Shown piece after piece: positions 1-6,739 of a stretch of DNA of 64,000 nucleotides. Source of the DNA: Clostridia bacterium (lineage in GTDB: Bacteria > Bacillota > Clostridia > Lachnospirales > Lachnospiraceae); assembly GCA_910576205.1 (NCBI GenBank), contig CAJTHL010000002.1:1-64000 (forward strand), written 5' to 3'. The position numbers and the translations under genes were made by a program. Each line of letters opens with the position of its first letter. Within the stretch, counting starts at the first letter, position 1. The notes under the pieces are model-generated. The model made no database searches, had not been told where the DNA came from, and saw only the letters and a program-made list of their open reading frames with translations.

Positions 1-97
1 GGCTTCGGGCGATACTTTCTATTGAACAGCTTCCTTCCAGATACTTTGTGACAGCAGCCAGTTTCATCTCAAAAGAGTATTTTGAATGTTGTCCCAT
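1..97 (-). CDS. IS3-family transposase OrfA, N-terminal part (runs off the window)
   Basis: The first 32 codons of a gene continuing leftward out of the window. The product begins MGQHSKYSFEMKLAAVTKYL and reads like the N-terminal helix-turn-helix of IS3/IS150-type OrfA proteins, which bind the ends of the insertion sequence. AAGGAGGAG lies about 8 nt upstream of the ATG. It sits just inside a matching IS terminus. Only the N-terminus is visible, so the subgroup and intactness cannot be judged. Confidence 0.7.
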   Translation of the reverse strand, partial: MGQHSKYSFEMKLAAVTKYLEGSCSIESIARS

Positions 98-159
98 GAA
101 ATATGCTCCTCCTTACAGCGACAGTTTTATTATTTTGTCTGTCTACTATAAGGGGAGCA
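1..159 (-). mobile_element. Right end of an IS3-like insertion sequence
   Basis: Read on the minus strand, the element begins TGCTCCCCTTATAGTAGACA and is followed by the transposase start. The TG...CA terminus and roughly 60 nt between end and ORF fit the IS3 family. The other end and the target duplication lie outside the window, so the exact boundary is inferred. Confidence 0.6.
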
Positions 160-177
160 TATCATTATTTCACAAAT

Positions 178-366
178 TCATCGGCTCTGCGTCTGTGCGT
201 CTGGCTCTTTCATAACAACTACTTTTAATGATTTTACATTGATTAAACTTTCTTGCCTGCATTTCGGGCAATACAGAGGGAAGTTCTTTATTTCTGTATC
301 TTCCCTTATTTTCATGCGTGTCTTATTATCGCATATAGGGCAAAATATCCAATGATACTGTTCCAT
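178..366 (-). CDS. Cysteine-rich KTR domain protein
   Basis: A 62-residue protein with two CxxC knuckles (FCPIC near residues 9-12 and YCPKC near 33-36) and the KTR tripeptide between them. This matches the small Cys_rich_KTR family, probably a zinc ribbon of unknown function. Family members are common in Tn916/CTn-type conjugative elements of Firmicutes. It is the last gene of a minus-strand run that starts with the HTH gene at 4836 and lies 19 nt downstream of the DUF4097 lipoprotein. The mobile-element context is the strongest clue; no activity can be assigned. Confidence 0.75.
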   Translation of the reverse strand: MEQYHWIFCPICDNKTRMKIREDTEIKNFPLYCPKCRQESLINVKSLKVVVMKEPDAQTQSR

Positions 367-385
367 ATCTTTCTACACTCCAAAA

Positions 386-1246
386 CTATTTTACAATTAC
401 TGTTCCGCTGTTGCTCATGATAGATAAACTGTTTTCTCCCTTTCCGATGCTCCCATCCTTGCATCCGTCCGTATCGGTACTGAATTCCGCATTTTTAAGC
501 TGTACGGTTACATCGTCCGAACCACTGGATATATGGCAGGATAAATTATCTGGCATCGCTTCATGGGTCAATGATATATCTCCCGAACCTGTTTCTACAG
601 ACAGGGAATCATAGCCGTTTATGTTGCTTATATTCACTTCGCCAGAATCTGTCGAAACAGCGGTCTTTCCAATAACTGTATTTTTCATGGTAACATATGC
701 GGATTCTGTATTGATATTAGAATCCGTGCATGAAGCGTCTGTTATTTTAATATCGCCTGAAAGAGATTTTATTTTTGCGCTTTCAGCTATGAAATCAGAC
801 ATCGTTATATAGCCAGACTGGTTGTTCAAGGACAAAGTGGAAATGCTGACCGCTTCCAACTCCATCTCTCCCGAACCATTGTTAATGGCTAAGGAAAAAG
901 CATTATCTTTAGGAATATACAATATTATCTTCCCTGCTTCGCCAAATGAGAATTGCTCCGCCAGATTTTTGTCCGTATCATCATCCTGCTGTACCATTAG
1001 TTTTCCATCTTTCTGCACAACCTGCATATCACGGTCATCTTCGACTTTTCCCTCGCAGGCTATGTGTACTTTGTCATCGCTGGAAGCCATCACTTTTAAA
1101 TTCCAAGAGGAAATATCCAATACAATTTCTGAAATACCTTCCGCCGAAAATTCCTCGTTAGAATCTATTTTTTCTTTATTCCCGCATCCGCATATGCCAA
1201 AAGCTATCACTAAAATTCCCGCTAACAGTATTCTTTTCATATTCAT
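386..1246 (-). CDS. DUF4097-family lipoprotein
   Basis: A 286-residue exported protein. It has a basic N-terminus, a hydrophobic segment and a cysteine-containing lipobox-like stretch (FGICGC, about residues 17-22), so it is probably a lipoprotein. The rest is a series of beta-strand-like repeats rich in Ser, Gly and Asp, typical of DUF4097/LiaG-like proteins that fold as beta-helices. It follows an ABC exporter and two-component system on the same strand. This arrangement is seen in envelope-stress or antimicrobial-peptide response cassettes. The role (envelope sensing or protection) is inferred. Confidence 0.7.
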   Translation of the reverse strand: MNMKRILLAGILVIAFGICGCGNKEKIDSNEEFSAEGISEIVLDISSWNLKVMASSDDKVHIACEGKVEDDRDMQVVQKDGKLMVQQDDDTDKNLAEQFSFGEAGKIILYIPKDNAFSLAINNGSGEMELEAVSISTLSLNNQSGYITMSDFIAESAKIKSLSGDIKITDASCTDSNINTESAYVTMKNTVIGKTAVSTDSGEVNISNINGYDSLSVETGSGDISLTHEAMPDNLSCHISSGSDDVTVQLKNAEFSTDTDGCKDGSIGKGENSLSIMSNSGTVIVK

Positions 1247-1257
1247 AACCCCGCCCC

Positions 1258-1962
1258 CTACATTAAATCTTTGCTTTCCACATTTACGATTGACAAAGCG
1301 GCAAAAAGCAAAGAAATAGCCGTCAAAATAATGGGAAATACTGCGTTGCCTGCCATTGTGAAATCGCCAATGTTCGCCTGCGTGAGAAAAATCAACAAAA
1401 ATGAAGTGACAATCGTTGCTTTTGAAGATTTTAAAGCCATCCCGACAAACAGGGCAATAAAGCTCATGCTGACGATTACCACTGATTTTAGTATCAGTTG
1501 TATATAAAATGACAGGCTGCCTATTGAAAAATCAACAGCAAAGGATGACTGCATAAATTTTGCCCCAAAGAACACGCACATATAAATTGCCAGTTTTGTT
1601 AAAATGAATGCGACAAAATTAAAAGTCCAGACCGCAATCATTTGGGAAGCTAAGATTTTCTGCCGCTTAATAGGGTAGGAAAACATCAGATTCATGGTCT
1701 TGTTTTTGTATGCGCTTACAATAAAGGATGCCAACATTACACTGGTGTAAATAAGAAAAGCCATACTGGTAAATAATTCGATAGGAGCGGAGATTACATC
1801 TGTCCCAGGCGCAGCATCCAGTGTCCCGTCTGGGTCGTTGGCAATGCCCAAAAACGCTAACGCAAAGACAAATAAGCCAAGCAGAGCCGCCATAATGATT
1901 ACGCCTTTGATATATTTCCCGATATTATTCTTTTTCCATTCAAGTCTGACAAGCTTTAACAT
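1258..1962 (-). CDS. ABC-2 type exporter permease (BcrB-like)
   Basis: A 234-residue integral membrane protein with about six hydrophobic segments and no enzyme motif. It fits the permease half of BcrAB/lantibiotic-immunity type ABC exporters, which are usually 230-260 residues. GGAGGTGGG precedes the start, and the first codons overlap the end of the ATPase gene by 7 nt, so the two are translationally coupled. Together they should form an exporter acting on bacitracin-like or lantibiotic-like peptides. The substrate is inferred from family and from the adjacent two-component system. Confidence 0.75.
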   Translation of the reverse strand: MLKLVRLEWKKNNIGKYIKGVIIMAALLGLFVFALAFLGIANDPDGTLDAAPGTDVISAPIELFTSMAFLIYTSVMLASFIVSAYKNKTMNLMFSYPIKRQKILASQMIAVWTFNFVAFILTKLAIYMCVFFGAKFMQSSFAVDFSIGSLSFYIQLILKSVVIVSMSFIALFVGMALKSSKATIVTSFLLIFLTQANIGDFTMAGNAVFPIILTAISLLFAALSIVNVESKDLM

Positions 1963-2879
1963 GATTTTCCCACCTCCGATGTGACTTTTAAGAAATAGTC
2001 CTCCAAGTTTTCTGTATGTTGGCTGATGGAAGCAATCTCTACATCATTTGCCATCAATTCCCTTGAAATCTTTTGTGTGGTGACACCCTGCTCATAAATA
2101 CGAATCCCCGAATCGTTTACGATTTTAAAATTACTTAACTGCATTTTTTCAGCTAAAACATATGCCGCTTTCTTTGTATCCTCTACGGCAAGTTCAATAT
2201 ACGCCGTATTTGTTTCTGCAATTTCTTTCATGGATATTTCTTTCATCATCTTTCCATGATGGATAACGCCAACTGTATCGGCAATACTTTCTATCTCTGG
2301 GAGAAGATGACTGGATATCATAAGCGTCATGCCATACTCGGTACATAGCATCCGAAACAAATCTCTGATTTGCTTCATTCCTGCGGGGTCTAAACCGTTT
2401 GTCGGCTCATCAAGGATAACTAACTCTGGCTTGCACAATATGGCACGGGCAATCCCCAGACGCTGCTTCATTCCTAAAGAATAACTGCCCGCAGGCCTAT
2501 CCGCCGCATCAGAAAGCCCAAGCATCTGAAGAGCTTCCTCCACGCTGCCCTTGTTGTAATACCCCATATACTCACAATGAAGCTGTAAGTTGTCCTTTCC
2601 GCTCATATGGTCATAAAATGTAGGAAATTCAATGATACTTCCCATACGCTTCAGCACCTCGTAAGAAGTTTTTTCCAATGCTTTCCCAAACAGCGCAACC
2701 GTGCCGCTTGTCGGTTTCCAAAGGTTGGTAAGCATCTTCATCACCGTGGTTTTTCCTGCCCCGTTCGGTCCTAAAAATCCATATACCTCACCTTTCTTTA
2801 CATGGATATTCACATCTGTGACTAACTGTTTCCCATCTATCGTTTTGCTTAGATGGCTTGTTTGCAAAATATAAGACAT
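1956..2879 (-). CDS. ABC transporter ATP-binding protein (BcrA-like)
   Basis: A 307-residue ATPase with all expected motifs: Walker A GPNGAGKTT near residue 38, signature YSLGMKQRLGIARA near 137, and Walker B LVILDEPTNGLDP near 158. The roughly 90-residue C-terminal extension is typical of BcrA-type exporters. A strong AAGGAGG site lies 6 nt before the ATG. It is co-transcribed with the permease and the DUF4097 lipoprotein. A 134-nt gap containing a candidate promoter separates it from the kinase gene, so the exporter may be a separate transcription unit controlled by the response regulator. Confidence 0.85.
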   Translation of the reverse strand: MSYILQTSHLSKTIDGKQLVTDVNIHVKKGEVYGFLGPNGAGKTTVMKMLTNLWKPTSGTVALFGKALEKTSYEVLKRMGSIIEFPTFYDHMSGKDNLQLHCEYMGYYNKGSVEEALQMLGLSDAADRPAGSYSLGMKQRLGIARAILCKPELVILDEPTNGLDPAGMKQIRDLFRMLCTEYGMTLMISSHLLPEIESIADTVGVIHHGKMMKEISMKEIAETNTAYIELAVEDTKKAAYVLAEKMQLSNFKIVNDSGIRIYEQGVTTQKISRELMANDVEIASISQHTENLEDYFLKVTSEVGKSC

Positions 2880-2950
2880 TTTTTGCCTCCTTTCCTTAGT
2901 AACGCCTTTCTCGGACGTAGCAATACGCCCAAAGGTGTTTTATGAATATC

Positions 2951-2979
2951 ATTATAGCGATATAGATTTTCAAAACTCT
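2951..2979 (-). promoter_or_regulatory. Candidate promoter of the ABC exporter operon
   Basis: On the minus strand a perfect TATAAT (2951-2956) lies 70 nt upstream of the ATPase start. The sequence 17 nt further up (around 2974-2979) matches TTGACA poorly. A good -10 with a weak -35 is what an activator-dependent promoter would look like, and the OmpR-type regulator encoded upstream is the obvious candidate. No binding repeat could be defined with confidence. Confidence 0.4.
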
Positions 2980-3013
2980 TGACTAATTCTTACGAATTTC
3001 TTTCGCAGGGAAT

Positions 3014-3955
3014 TTAATAAGTTATTTTTTTGAGGCTTACTGTAAAAGTTGTTTTGACATTCGGTATGCTGTCTAAAAATATATCGCCCTCTAATTGCTT
3101 TGCAAGATTCTTCGCAATCGTTAAGCCTAATCCGTTCCCTTGTATTTCCCTGTTTCTGGAATCTTCCATTGTATAGAGCCTGTCAAACACATTCGATGCA
3201 AATTCCTGTTCAATCCCTTTCCCTTTATCAACCACATCAATATATACATTGCTCTTGTCTTGACGCAAAAAAACTCCTAAATATTTTCCGTCGGAGCCGT
3301 AGCGTATTACATTTGACAATAAATTGTATAAAATCCTTTGCAGGGCTTCTTTCTCCCCCTGCACAAAAATAGCTGTTTCTGGAATAAACAAATCAACATC
3401 AAAATCTTTCTGCAATAAAATATCATAAAACTCCAAAACATTCTCCCTGCATATCTCGTTGATATTGACTTTGCCAAGATTTATATTTGTATCGCCAGAT
3501 TCCAGTTTTGCTAATGTAAAAAACTGATTGATAAGATTCATAACTTGATTCGCTTTTGTTTCTACTTTTTTCAACATCTCATTATCTGCATGGTTCAAAC
3601 GCATAATTTCCAGATAACCCAATATGACCGTTAGAGGTGTTTTTATGTCATGGGAGATATTCGCCAACATCTTTTTAGATGAAATTTCTTCCCTTTTAAA
3701 ATCTGCCCTTATTTTTTGGCGGTCTATCAGCAGGCGGTTGATTTGTCCTCCTAATTCCATCAAAACAGGGTTATCCGTAAATACCATTACTTTCTCGTCA
3801 CTTCCAGTTTCTAAAATTTCCTCCAACTTTTTATTCATCCTTTTTATCTTTGCCTGTATTCCCCTGCCAAAAATAAAACGCTGGTATAAAACCACAAGGA
3901 ATAATAAGCAGACAACAACTGCCAAAAAGAATATGATTGTTTTATCGCTCATCAT
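3014..3955 (-). CDS. Sensor histidine kinase
   Basis: A 313-residue kinase with one clear N-terminal membrane helix (about residues 6-24), a short coiled linker, the H-box ISHDIKTPLTV (His102), an N-box (SNVIRYGSDGKYLG) and G-boxes (DKGKGIEQEF, NGLGLTIAKNL). There is no extracellular sensor domain, so it may sense the membrane or the exporter itself. It starts ATGATG one base after the regulator stop (TGAAATG), so the pair is tightly coupled. Its partner is the OmpR-type regulator at 3957-4646. Confidence 0.88.
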   Translation of the reverse strand: MMSDKTIIFFLAVVVCLLFLVVLYQRFIFGRGIQAKIKRMNKKLEEILETGSDEKVMVFTDNPVLMELGGQINRLLIDRQKIRADFKREEISSKKMLANISHDIKTPLTVILGYLEIMRLNHADNEMLKKVETKANQVMNLINQFFTLAKLESGDTNINLGKVNINEICRENVLEFYDILLQKDFDVDLFIPETAIFVQGEKEALQRILYNLLSNVIRYGSDGKYLGVFLRQDKSNVYIDVVDKGKGIEQEFASNVFDRLYTMEDSRNREIQGNGLGLTIAKNLAKQLEGDIFLDSIPNVKTTFTVSLKKITY

Positions 3956-3956
3956 T

Positions 3957-4646
3957 TCACTCCCCCAATTTGTATCCGATTCCCCATACCGTAATCACAT
4001 ACTGCGGTTCACGGGGATTATCTTCTATTTTATTCCTCAATCTGCTGATATGGACATTGACAGCATTTTCATCACCATAATAGGTATCATTCCAGACAAG
4101 GGAGTAAATCTGTTCTTTCGTATATACTTTCTTTGGATTCTGCAATAACAGCTTTAAAATTTCAAATTCTTTTGATGTAAGCTCTATTTTACAGCCGTTT
4201 TTTGTTACAGAATACTCATTCAGATTCATGACAAGGTTTCCCGTTTGAAGTATTGGCTGCTGTTCTGTGGCACTTGCAGCATACTGTGTAGTTCTTCGGA
4301 TATTTGCTTTTATCCTTGCCAATACTTCTGTGACGGAAAACGGTTTCGTTATATAATCATCTGCTCCCAAACCTAAACCAAGCGTTTTATCAGAATCGGT
4401 ATCTTTTGCCGAGATAATAATAATCGGGACAGTGCTGTTTTCTCTGATTTTTTCCATGACTTCGATTCCGCTTATCTGAGGAATCATCAAATCAAGCAAA
4501 ACCAGACTGAAACTATCCGAAAAGAACCTGTCAAGGGCACTTTTGCCATCATACGCTGTAATTACCTCAAATTTCTCTGTGGTCAAAAAATTCTTTAGCA
4601 TGGTACTGATTTCCATATCATCTTCAACCAATAAAATCTTACTCAT
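3957..4646 (-). CDS. OmpR-family response regulator
   Basis: A 229-residue regulator. The receiver domain has the acidic pair EDD (residues 8-10), phospho-acceptor Asp52 in LLDLMIP and the conserved Lys in ISAKD. It is followed by an OmpR/PhoB winged helix ending in NVHISRLRNKIEDNP and WGIGYKLGE. The start at 4646 is chosen because AAGGAGG lies 6 nt upstream and the product begins MSKILLVEDD. A longer in-frame start overlaps the upstream gene. It probably controls the adjacent exporter and lipoprotein genes. Confidence 0.88.
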   Translation of the reverse strand: MSKILLVEDDMEISTMLKNFLTTEKFEVITAYDGKSALDRFFSDSFSLVLLDLMIPQISGIEVMEKIRENSTVPIIIISAKDTDSDKTLGLGLGADDYITKPFSVTEVLARIKANIRRTTQYAASATEQQPILQTGNLVMNLNEYSVTKNGCKIELTSKEFEILKLLLQNPKKVYTKEQIYSLVWNDTYYGDENAVNVHISRLRNKIEDNPREPQYVITVWGIGYKLGE

Positions 4647-4836
4647 TGTCCGATTCCTCCTTATCTCTTTTCTTAAAACGCCCATCTTTTGGCTTTGATG
4701 CAGTCTTTGGAATCAGCCACACATTGCTGATTCGCATTACATCGGGGATTCGGTTTGTAGCACATAATACCTGTATTCTCCGTTCGGACAATCCCCATTT
4801 TTCAGCCGCTTCTTTTACATTCATGTAATCAAACAT
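4639..4836 (-). CDS. Small helix-turn-helix (excisionase-like) DNA-binding protein
   Basis: A 65-residue protein starting MFDYMNVKEAAEKWGLSERR, a winged HTH_17/MerR-like DNA-binding domain of the kind seen in excisionases and in small regulators of Firmicutes conjugative elements. The start at 4836 is preferred because AAGGAGGTT lies 5-6 nt upstream; the longer ORF start at 4854 would precede that site. The 3' end overlaps the response-regulator gene by 8 nt. It may regulate this cargo operon or assist recombination of the element; the sequence does not decide. Confidence 0.7.
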   Translation of the reverse strand: MFDYMNVKEAAEKWGLSERRIQVLCATNRIPDVMRISNVWLIPKTASKPKDGRFKKRDKEESDNE

Positions 4837-4861
4837 TGAAATAACCTCCTTCATAACTGAT

Positions 4862-4890
4862 ATTATAATGCGTCAAAACGAATAATACAA
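4862..4890 (-). promoter_or_regulatory. Promoter of the HTH / two-component operon
   Basis: On the minus strand TTGTAT (4885-4890), a 17-nt spacer and a perfect TATAAT (4862-4867) precede the HTH gene, giving a leader of about 20 nt. Confidence 0.6.
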
Positions 4891-4974
4891 TCAAGAAAAT
4901 GATTCCATGAACAAGAATCGTTCCTCATTAAAATACGGCAGGATTTTTGATATTGATATCCTACCGTTTCTTCA

Positions 4975-5349
4975 CTAATTATAAATAATTTCCTTGTTCA
5001 CAGTCTCCCTTGCACAAGCCCTTATGTTATTTAAGTGTTGTACCCATTCTAAGGCGTTTTCTTCCTTTAGGCGTTCCGTTATGCCCTGTGCCTGTTTCAT
5101 GCTCTCTATGAGCCTTTCAAAGCGTTCCTGCGCCTGCCTGTCGATGTCGGCAAGGTATGTATTCAGTCTGCCGCTTGTGAGAAGATTGGTGTATGTAACC
5201 TTGCGGTACTGCTTCAGATAGTCCAGATGCCGTTGCCCCCATGTGCCTATCGGCTGTTCTTCTTCGGCTGGTAAAGCTATGCACGGTATTAGATAATCTC
5301 CCTGTCGTTCGTATTTTCCACCCAGTTCCTCAAAAATCGTCTTTGCCAT
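4975..5349 (-). CDS. tnpV: TnpV family transposon-encoded protein
   Basis: A 124-residue protein beginning MAKTIFEELGGKYERQGDYL with the GQRHLDYLKQYRKVTY core typical of TnpV. This is a small protein carried on Tn4451-like and other clostridial integrative elements; its function is unknown. It has a GGAGGTAAC ribosome-binding site 6 nt before the ATG. It is the last recognisable element-derived gene; about 30 nt beyond it the sequence changes to phage Zot coding sequence on the other strand. Confidence 0.85.
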   Translation of the reverse strand: MAKTIFEELGGKYERQGDYLIPCIALPAEEEQPIGTWGQRHLDYLKQYRKVTYTNLLTSGRLNTYLADIDRQAQERFERLIESMKQAQGITERLKEENALEWVQHLNNIRACARETVNKEIIYN

Positions 5350-5379
5350 TGTCTGTTACCTCCACTTTCTTTTTTATTT

Positions 5380-5960
5380 TGAATGTCCGCAAAATCCGTC
5401 CTACATCCCTGGAGCAGATAGTCCGTGTGGCGGACATATCCAGGGAGCGTGACGAAGAGGAGGATACCCTTACCGTGACGCTTGTCCTTGGTGATGAGTT
5501 CAGCGTCCAGATGAACAGCCGCTCGTTCAAAAGCAATATAGACCCTCTGTTCCTCAACACGCTTCTTACGTGCCGTCACCACCACATAACGCTTGTCTAT
5601 GATGCCCAGCGGTTCAGCCACGTGGACGCCCTTTTACGACAGGTGACAGGCTATGTGGTGGAATGCCGCAAAACATGGCGTTTCCAGTTGCATTATTATT
5701 ATGACGCCTTCCAGCTTGAGAACAGTTCCGACCCCACGCTTATAAAGCCTTTCCGGCGCACAGGATTTTTCATCCGTGACAGGGATTTTGCGGCGTATGA
5801 CACCCTTGCATGTGTGGGGAACCTCAAGAAGGCCGTATCCGCTGGCGACATGATGGGAGAGGCCGATATACTTGCCCTCCAGAGGAACACGGAGGAGAAC
5901 CTGGATGTGGTGACGCCTTCCAGGAAATTAAAGCGGCTCCGCAGGCGGGTGTCAAAGTAA
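5380..5960 (+). pseudogene. zot: Zot/pI-type inovirus assembly ATPase, 5'-truncated
   Basis: The open frame ending at 5960 contains the C-terminal two-thirds of a Zot (filamentous phage pI) protein. It shows PTSLEQIV, a Walker B strand TLVLGDE, the invariant NSRSF, then HHHITLVYDAQRFSHVDALLRQ and YVVECRKTW. Zot is the inner-membrane motor that extrudes filamentous virions. The N-terminus with Walker A (GxxGSGKT) is missing: upstream of about 5380 the frame only runs antisense through tnpV. The exact junction is uncertain within about 30 nt. Insertion or deletion by the neighbouring integrative element is the likely cause. The 5' part may lie beyond the left edge of the window. Confidence 0.78.
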
Positions 5961-6021
5961 AACCGTCCATGCGCCTGGAAGCAGAAGAGCATCCGGTTCC
6001 AGGGCTGAAACAATCCGGTCA

Positions 6022-6039
6022 TAAATGCGTATGCATTTA
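6022..6039. repeat. Hairpin 1 (upstream of first coat gene)
   Basis: TAAATGC-GTAT-GCATTTA, a perfect 7-bp stem with a 4-nt loop, 31 nt upstream of the coat-gene ATG. It is the first of a series of short hairpins with the same geometry and different sequences in the prophage spacers. Confidence 0.7.
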
Positions 6040-6070
6040 AGATAAAAAAAGAAGAGAGGAGAGTACAGAC

Positions 6071-6229
6071 ATGACAGAAATGCTGGAAGTAATGAACAGT
6101 GTGGTAGACTTTTCCATGAAATGTTTTACCACCATCACGGCCAATCCCATTCTTGCCTTCATATTTGCGGGCTCCCTGGTAGGCGTCGGTATCGGCGTGT
6201 TCCGCAGGTTCAAGAATGCGGCCGGTTAA
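6071..6229 (+). CDS. Inovirus major coat protein (pVIII-like), copy 1
   Basis: A 52-residue protein missed by length cut-offs. It has an acidic, amphipathic N-terminus (MTEMLEVMNSVVDFS), one membrane helix (about residues 24-43, ANPILAFIFAGSLVGVGI) and a basic C-terminus (RRFKNAAG) to face the DNA. This charge layout is the signature of filamentous phage coat proteins. There is no signal peptide, as in Pf3-type coats. An AGGAGAG site lies 7 nt upstream. Copy 2 and the end of the LamG protein at 7771 share the same helix. Assignment rests on layout and neighbours. Confidence 0.75.
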   Translation: MTEMLEVMNSVVDFSMKCFTTITANPILAFIFAGSLVGVGIGVFRRFKNAAG

Positions 6230-6285
6230 AGGAAGGGCCTTTGTCCCGTCCCGGTCTGATATCCTGGAAGAAAGGAGGAGAGCAT

Positions 6286-6495
6286 ATGCCTTATATTTCC
6301 GTTTTAAGTGAAACGCCCCCTGCGTCCCCGTCCGGTATGGACGCTATGCTGAAGGTCATGGAACAGGTGGTGGAGTTTGCAATGAGCTGTTTCAACACAA
6401 TCACGGCTAACCCCATTCTTGCCTTCATATTTGCGGGTTCCCTGGTAGGCGTTGGCATCAGCGTGTTCCGCCAGTTCAAGAATGCGGCAAGGTAG
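6286..6495 (+). CDS. Inovirus major coat protein (pVIII-like), copy 2
   Basis: A 69-residue paralogue of copy 1. From MDAMLKVMEQVVEFAM onward it aligns without gaps and nearly identically across the membrane helix and basic tail (FRQFKNAAR). It differs by an 18-residue N-terminal extension rich in Pro and Ser (SETPPASPSG). The extension could be exposed on the virion surface or be a processing region; it lacks a hydrophobic signal sequence. AAAGGAGGAG precedes the ATG. Two coat variants suggest either a mixed capsid or separate major and minor roles. Confidence 0.75.
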   Translation: MPYISVLSETPPASPSGMDAMLKVMEQVVEFAMSCFNTITANPILAFIFAGSLVGVGISVFRQFKNAAR

Positions 6496-6502
6496 GATGT
6501 GT

Positions 6503-6520
6503 GGTTCAACCGCTTGAACC
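6503..6520. repeat. Hairpin 2 (after second coat gene)
   Basis: GGTTCAA-CCGC-TTGAACC, a perfect 7-bp stem and 4-nt loop, 8 nt after the coat-gene stop. No T-run follows, so it is not a typical intrinsic terminator. Confidence 0.7.
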
Positions 6521-6606
6521 CTGTTAACATCCAGGCGGGGGGCCCTTTGGCTTCCCGCTTTTCCTGTCCAGGGGCCGGAGGTCATTGCCAGCCGTCCAGG
6601 CGGATT

Positions 6607-6626
6607 CTGTTGCGGTGCCGCAACAG
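6607..6626. repeat. Hairpin 3 (upstream of broken signal-peptide ORF)
   Basis: CTGTTGCGG-TG-CCGCAACAG, a perfect 9-bp stem with 2-nt centre, 28 nt before a TTG start that has its own GGAGAG site. Confidence 0.75.
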
Positions 6627-6640
6627 CATTTATCATGAGA

Positions 6641-6695
6641 GGAGAGTAACCCATTGAAAATAAAGAAATTTTCCAGGAAGTTTTTCATCCTTGTT
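6641..6695 (+). repeat. 55-bp direct repeat, copy A (partner at 7861-7915)
   Basis: Covers the ribosome-binding site, TTG start and first signal-peptide codons. About 47 of 55 positions match 7861-7915. Mismatches are concentrated in the third ten bases, while the 3' part (AGTTTTTCATCCTTGTT) is identical. Confidence 0.75.
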
Positions 6696-6725
6696 GCGAC
6701 GCCGCAACAGGAGTTTTTATTCTGA
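6654..6725 (+). pseudogene. Truncated signal-peptide start of a lost attachment-protein gene
   Basis: A 23-codon ORF starting TTG with GGAGAG upstream. The product begins MKIKKFSRKFFILV, like the start of the large virion protein at 7874 (MKSRYFSRKFFILV), then runs into hairpin 4 and stops. It appears to be the beginning of a third paralogue whose body was lost or replaced exactly at the hairpin. Confidence 0.55.
6692..6709. repeat. Hairpin 4 (at the break in the signal-peptide ORF)
   Basis: TGTTGCG-ACGC-CGCAACA, 7-bp stem and 4-nt loop, sharing the TTGCG/CGCAA arms with hairpin 3. It lies 30 nt before the TTG start at 6740. Confidence 0.7.
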
Positions 6726-6739
6726 AAGGAGGAATTACC

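Larger units (their letters stand above)
6496..6739 (+). other. Intergenic region with two hairpins and a broken gene start
   Basis: This 244-nt space after the coat genes holds hairpin 2, three imperfect copies of TCCAGGCGG-like sequence (near 6530, 6567 and 6594), hairpin 3, the truncated signal-peptide ORF at 6654-6725 and hairpin 4. It may serve as the packaging or regulatory intergenic region of the phage; that is inference from position. Confidence 0.5.

Noticed and set aside
5241..5380. ATG at 5241 as a real N-terminus for the Zot-like frame
   Set aside because: This stretch is antisense to tnpV, which has a good start and ribosome-binding site; the product lacks Walker A and any Zot-like sequence there.
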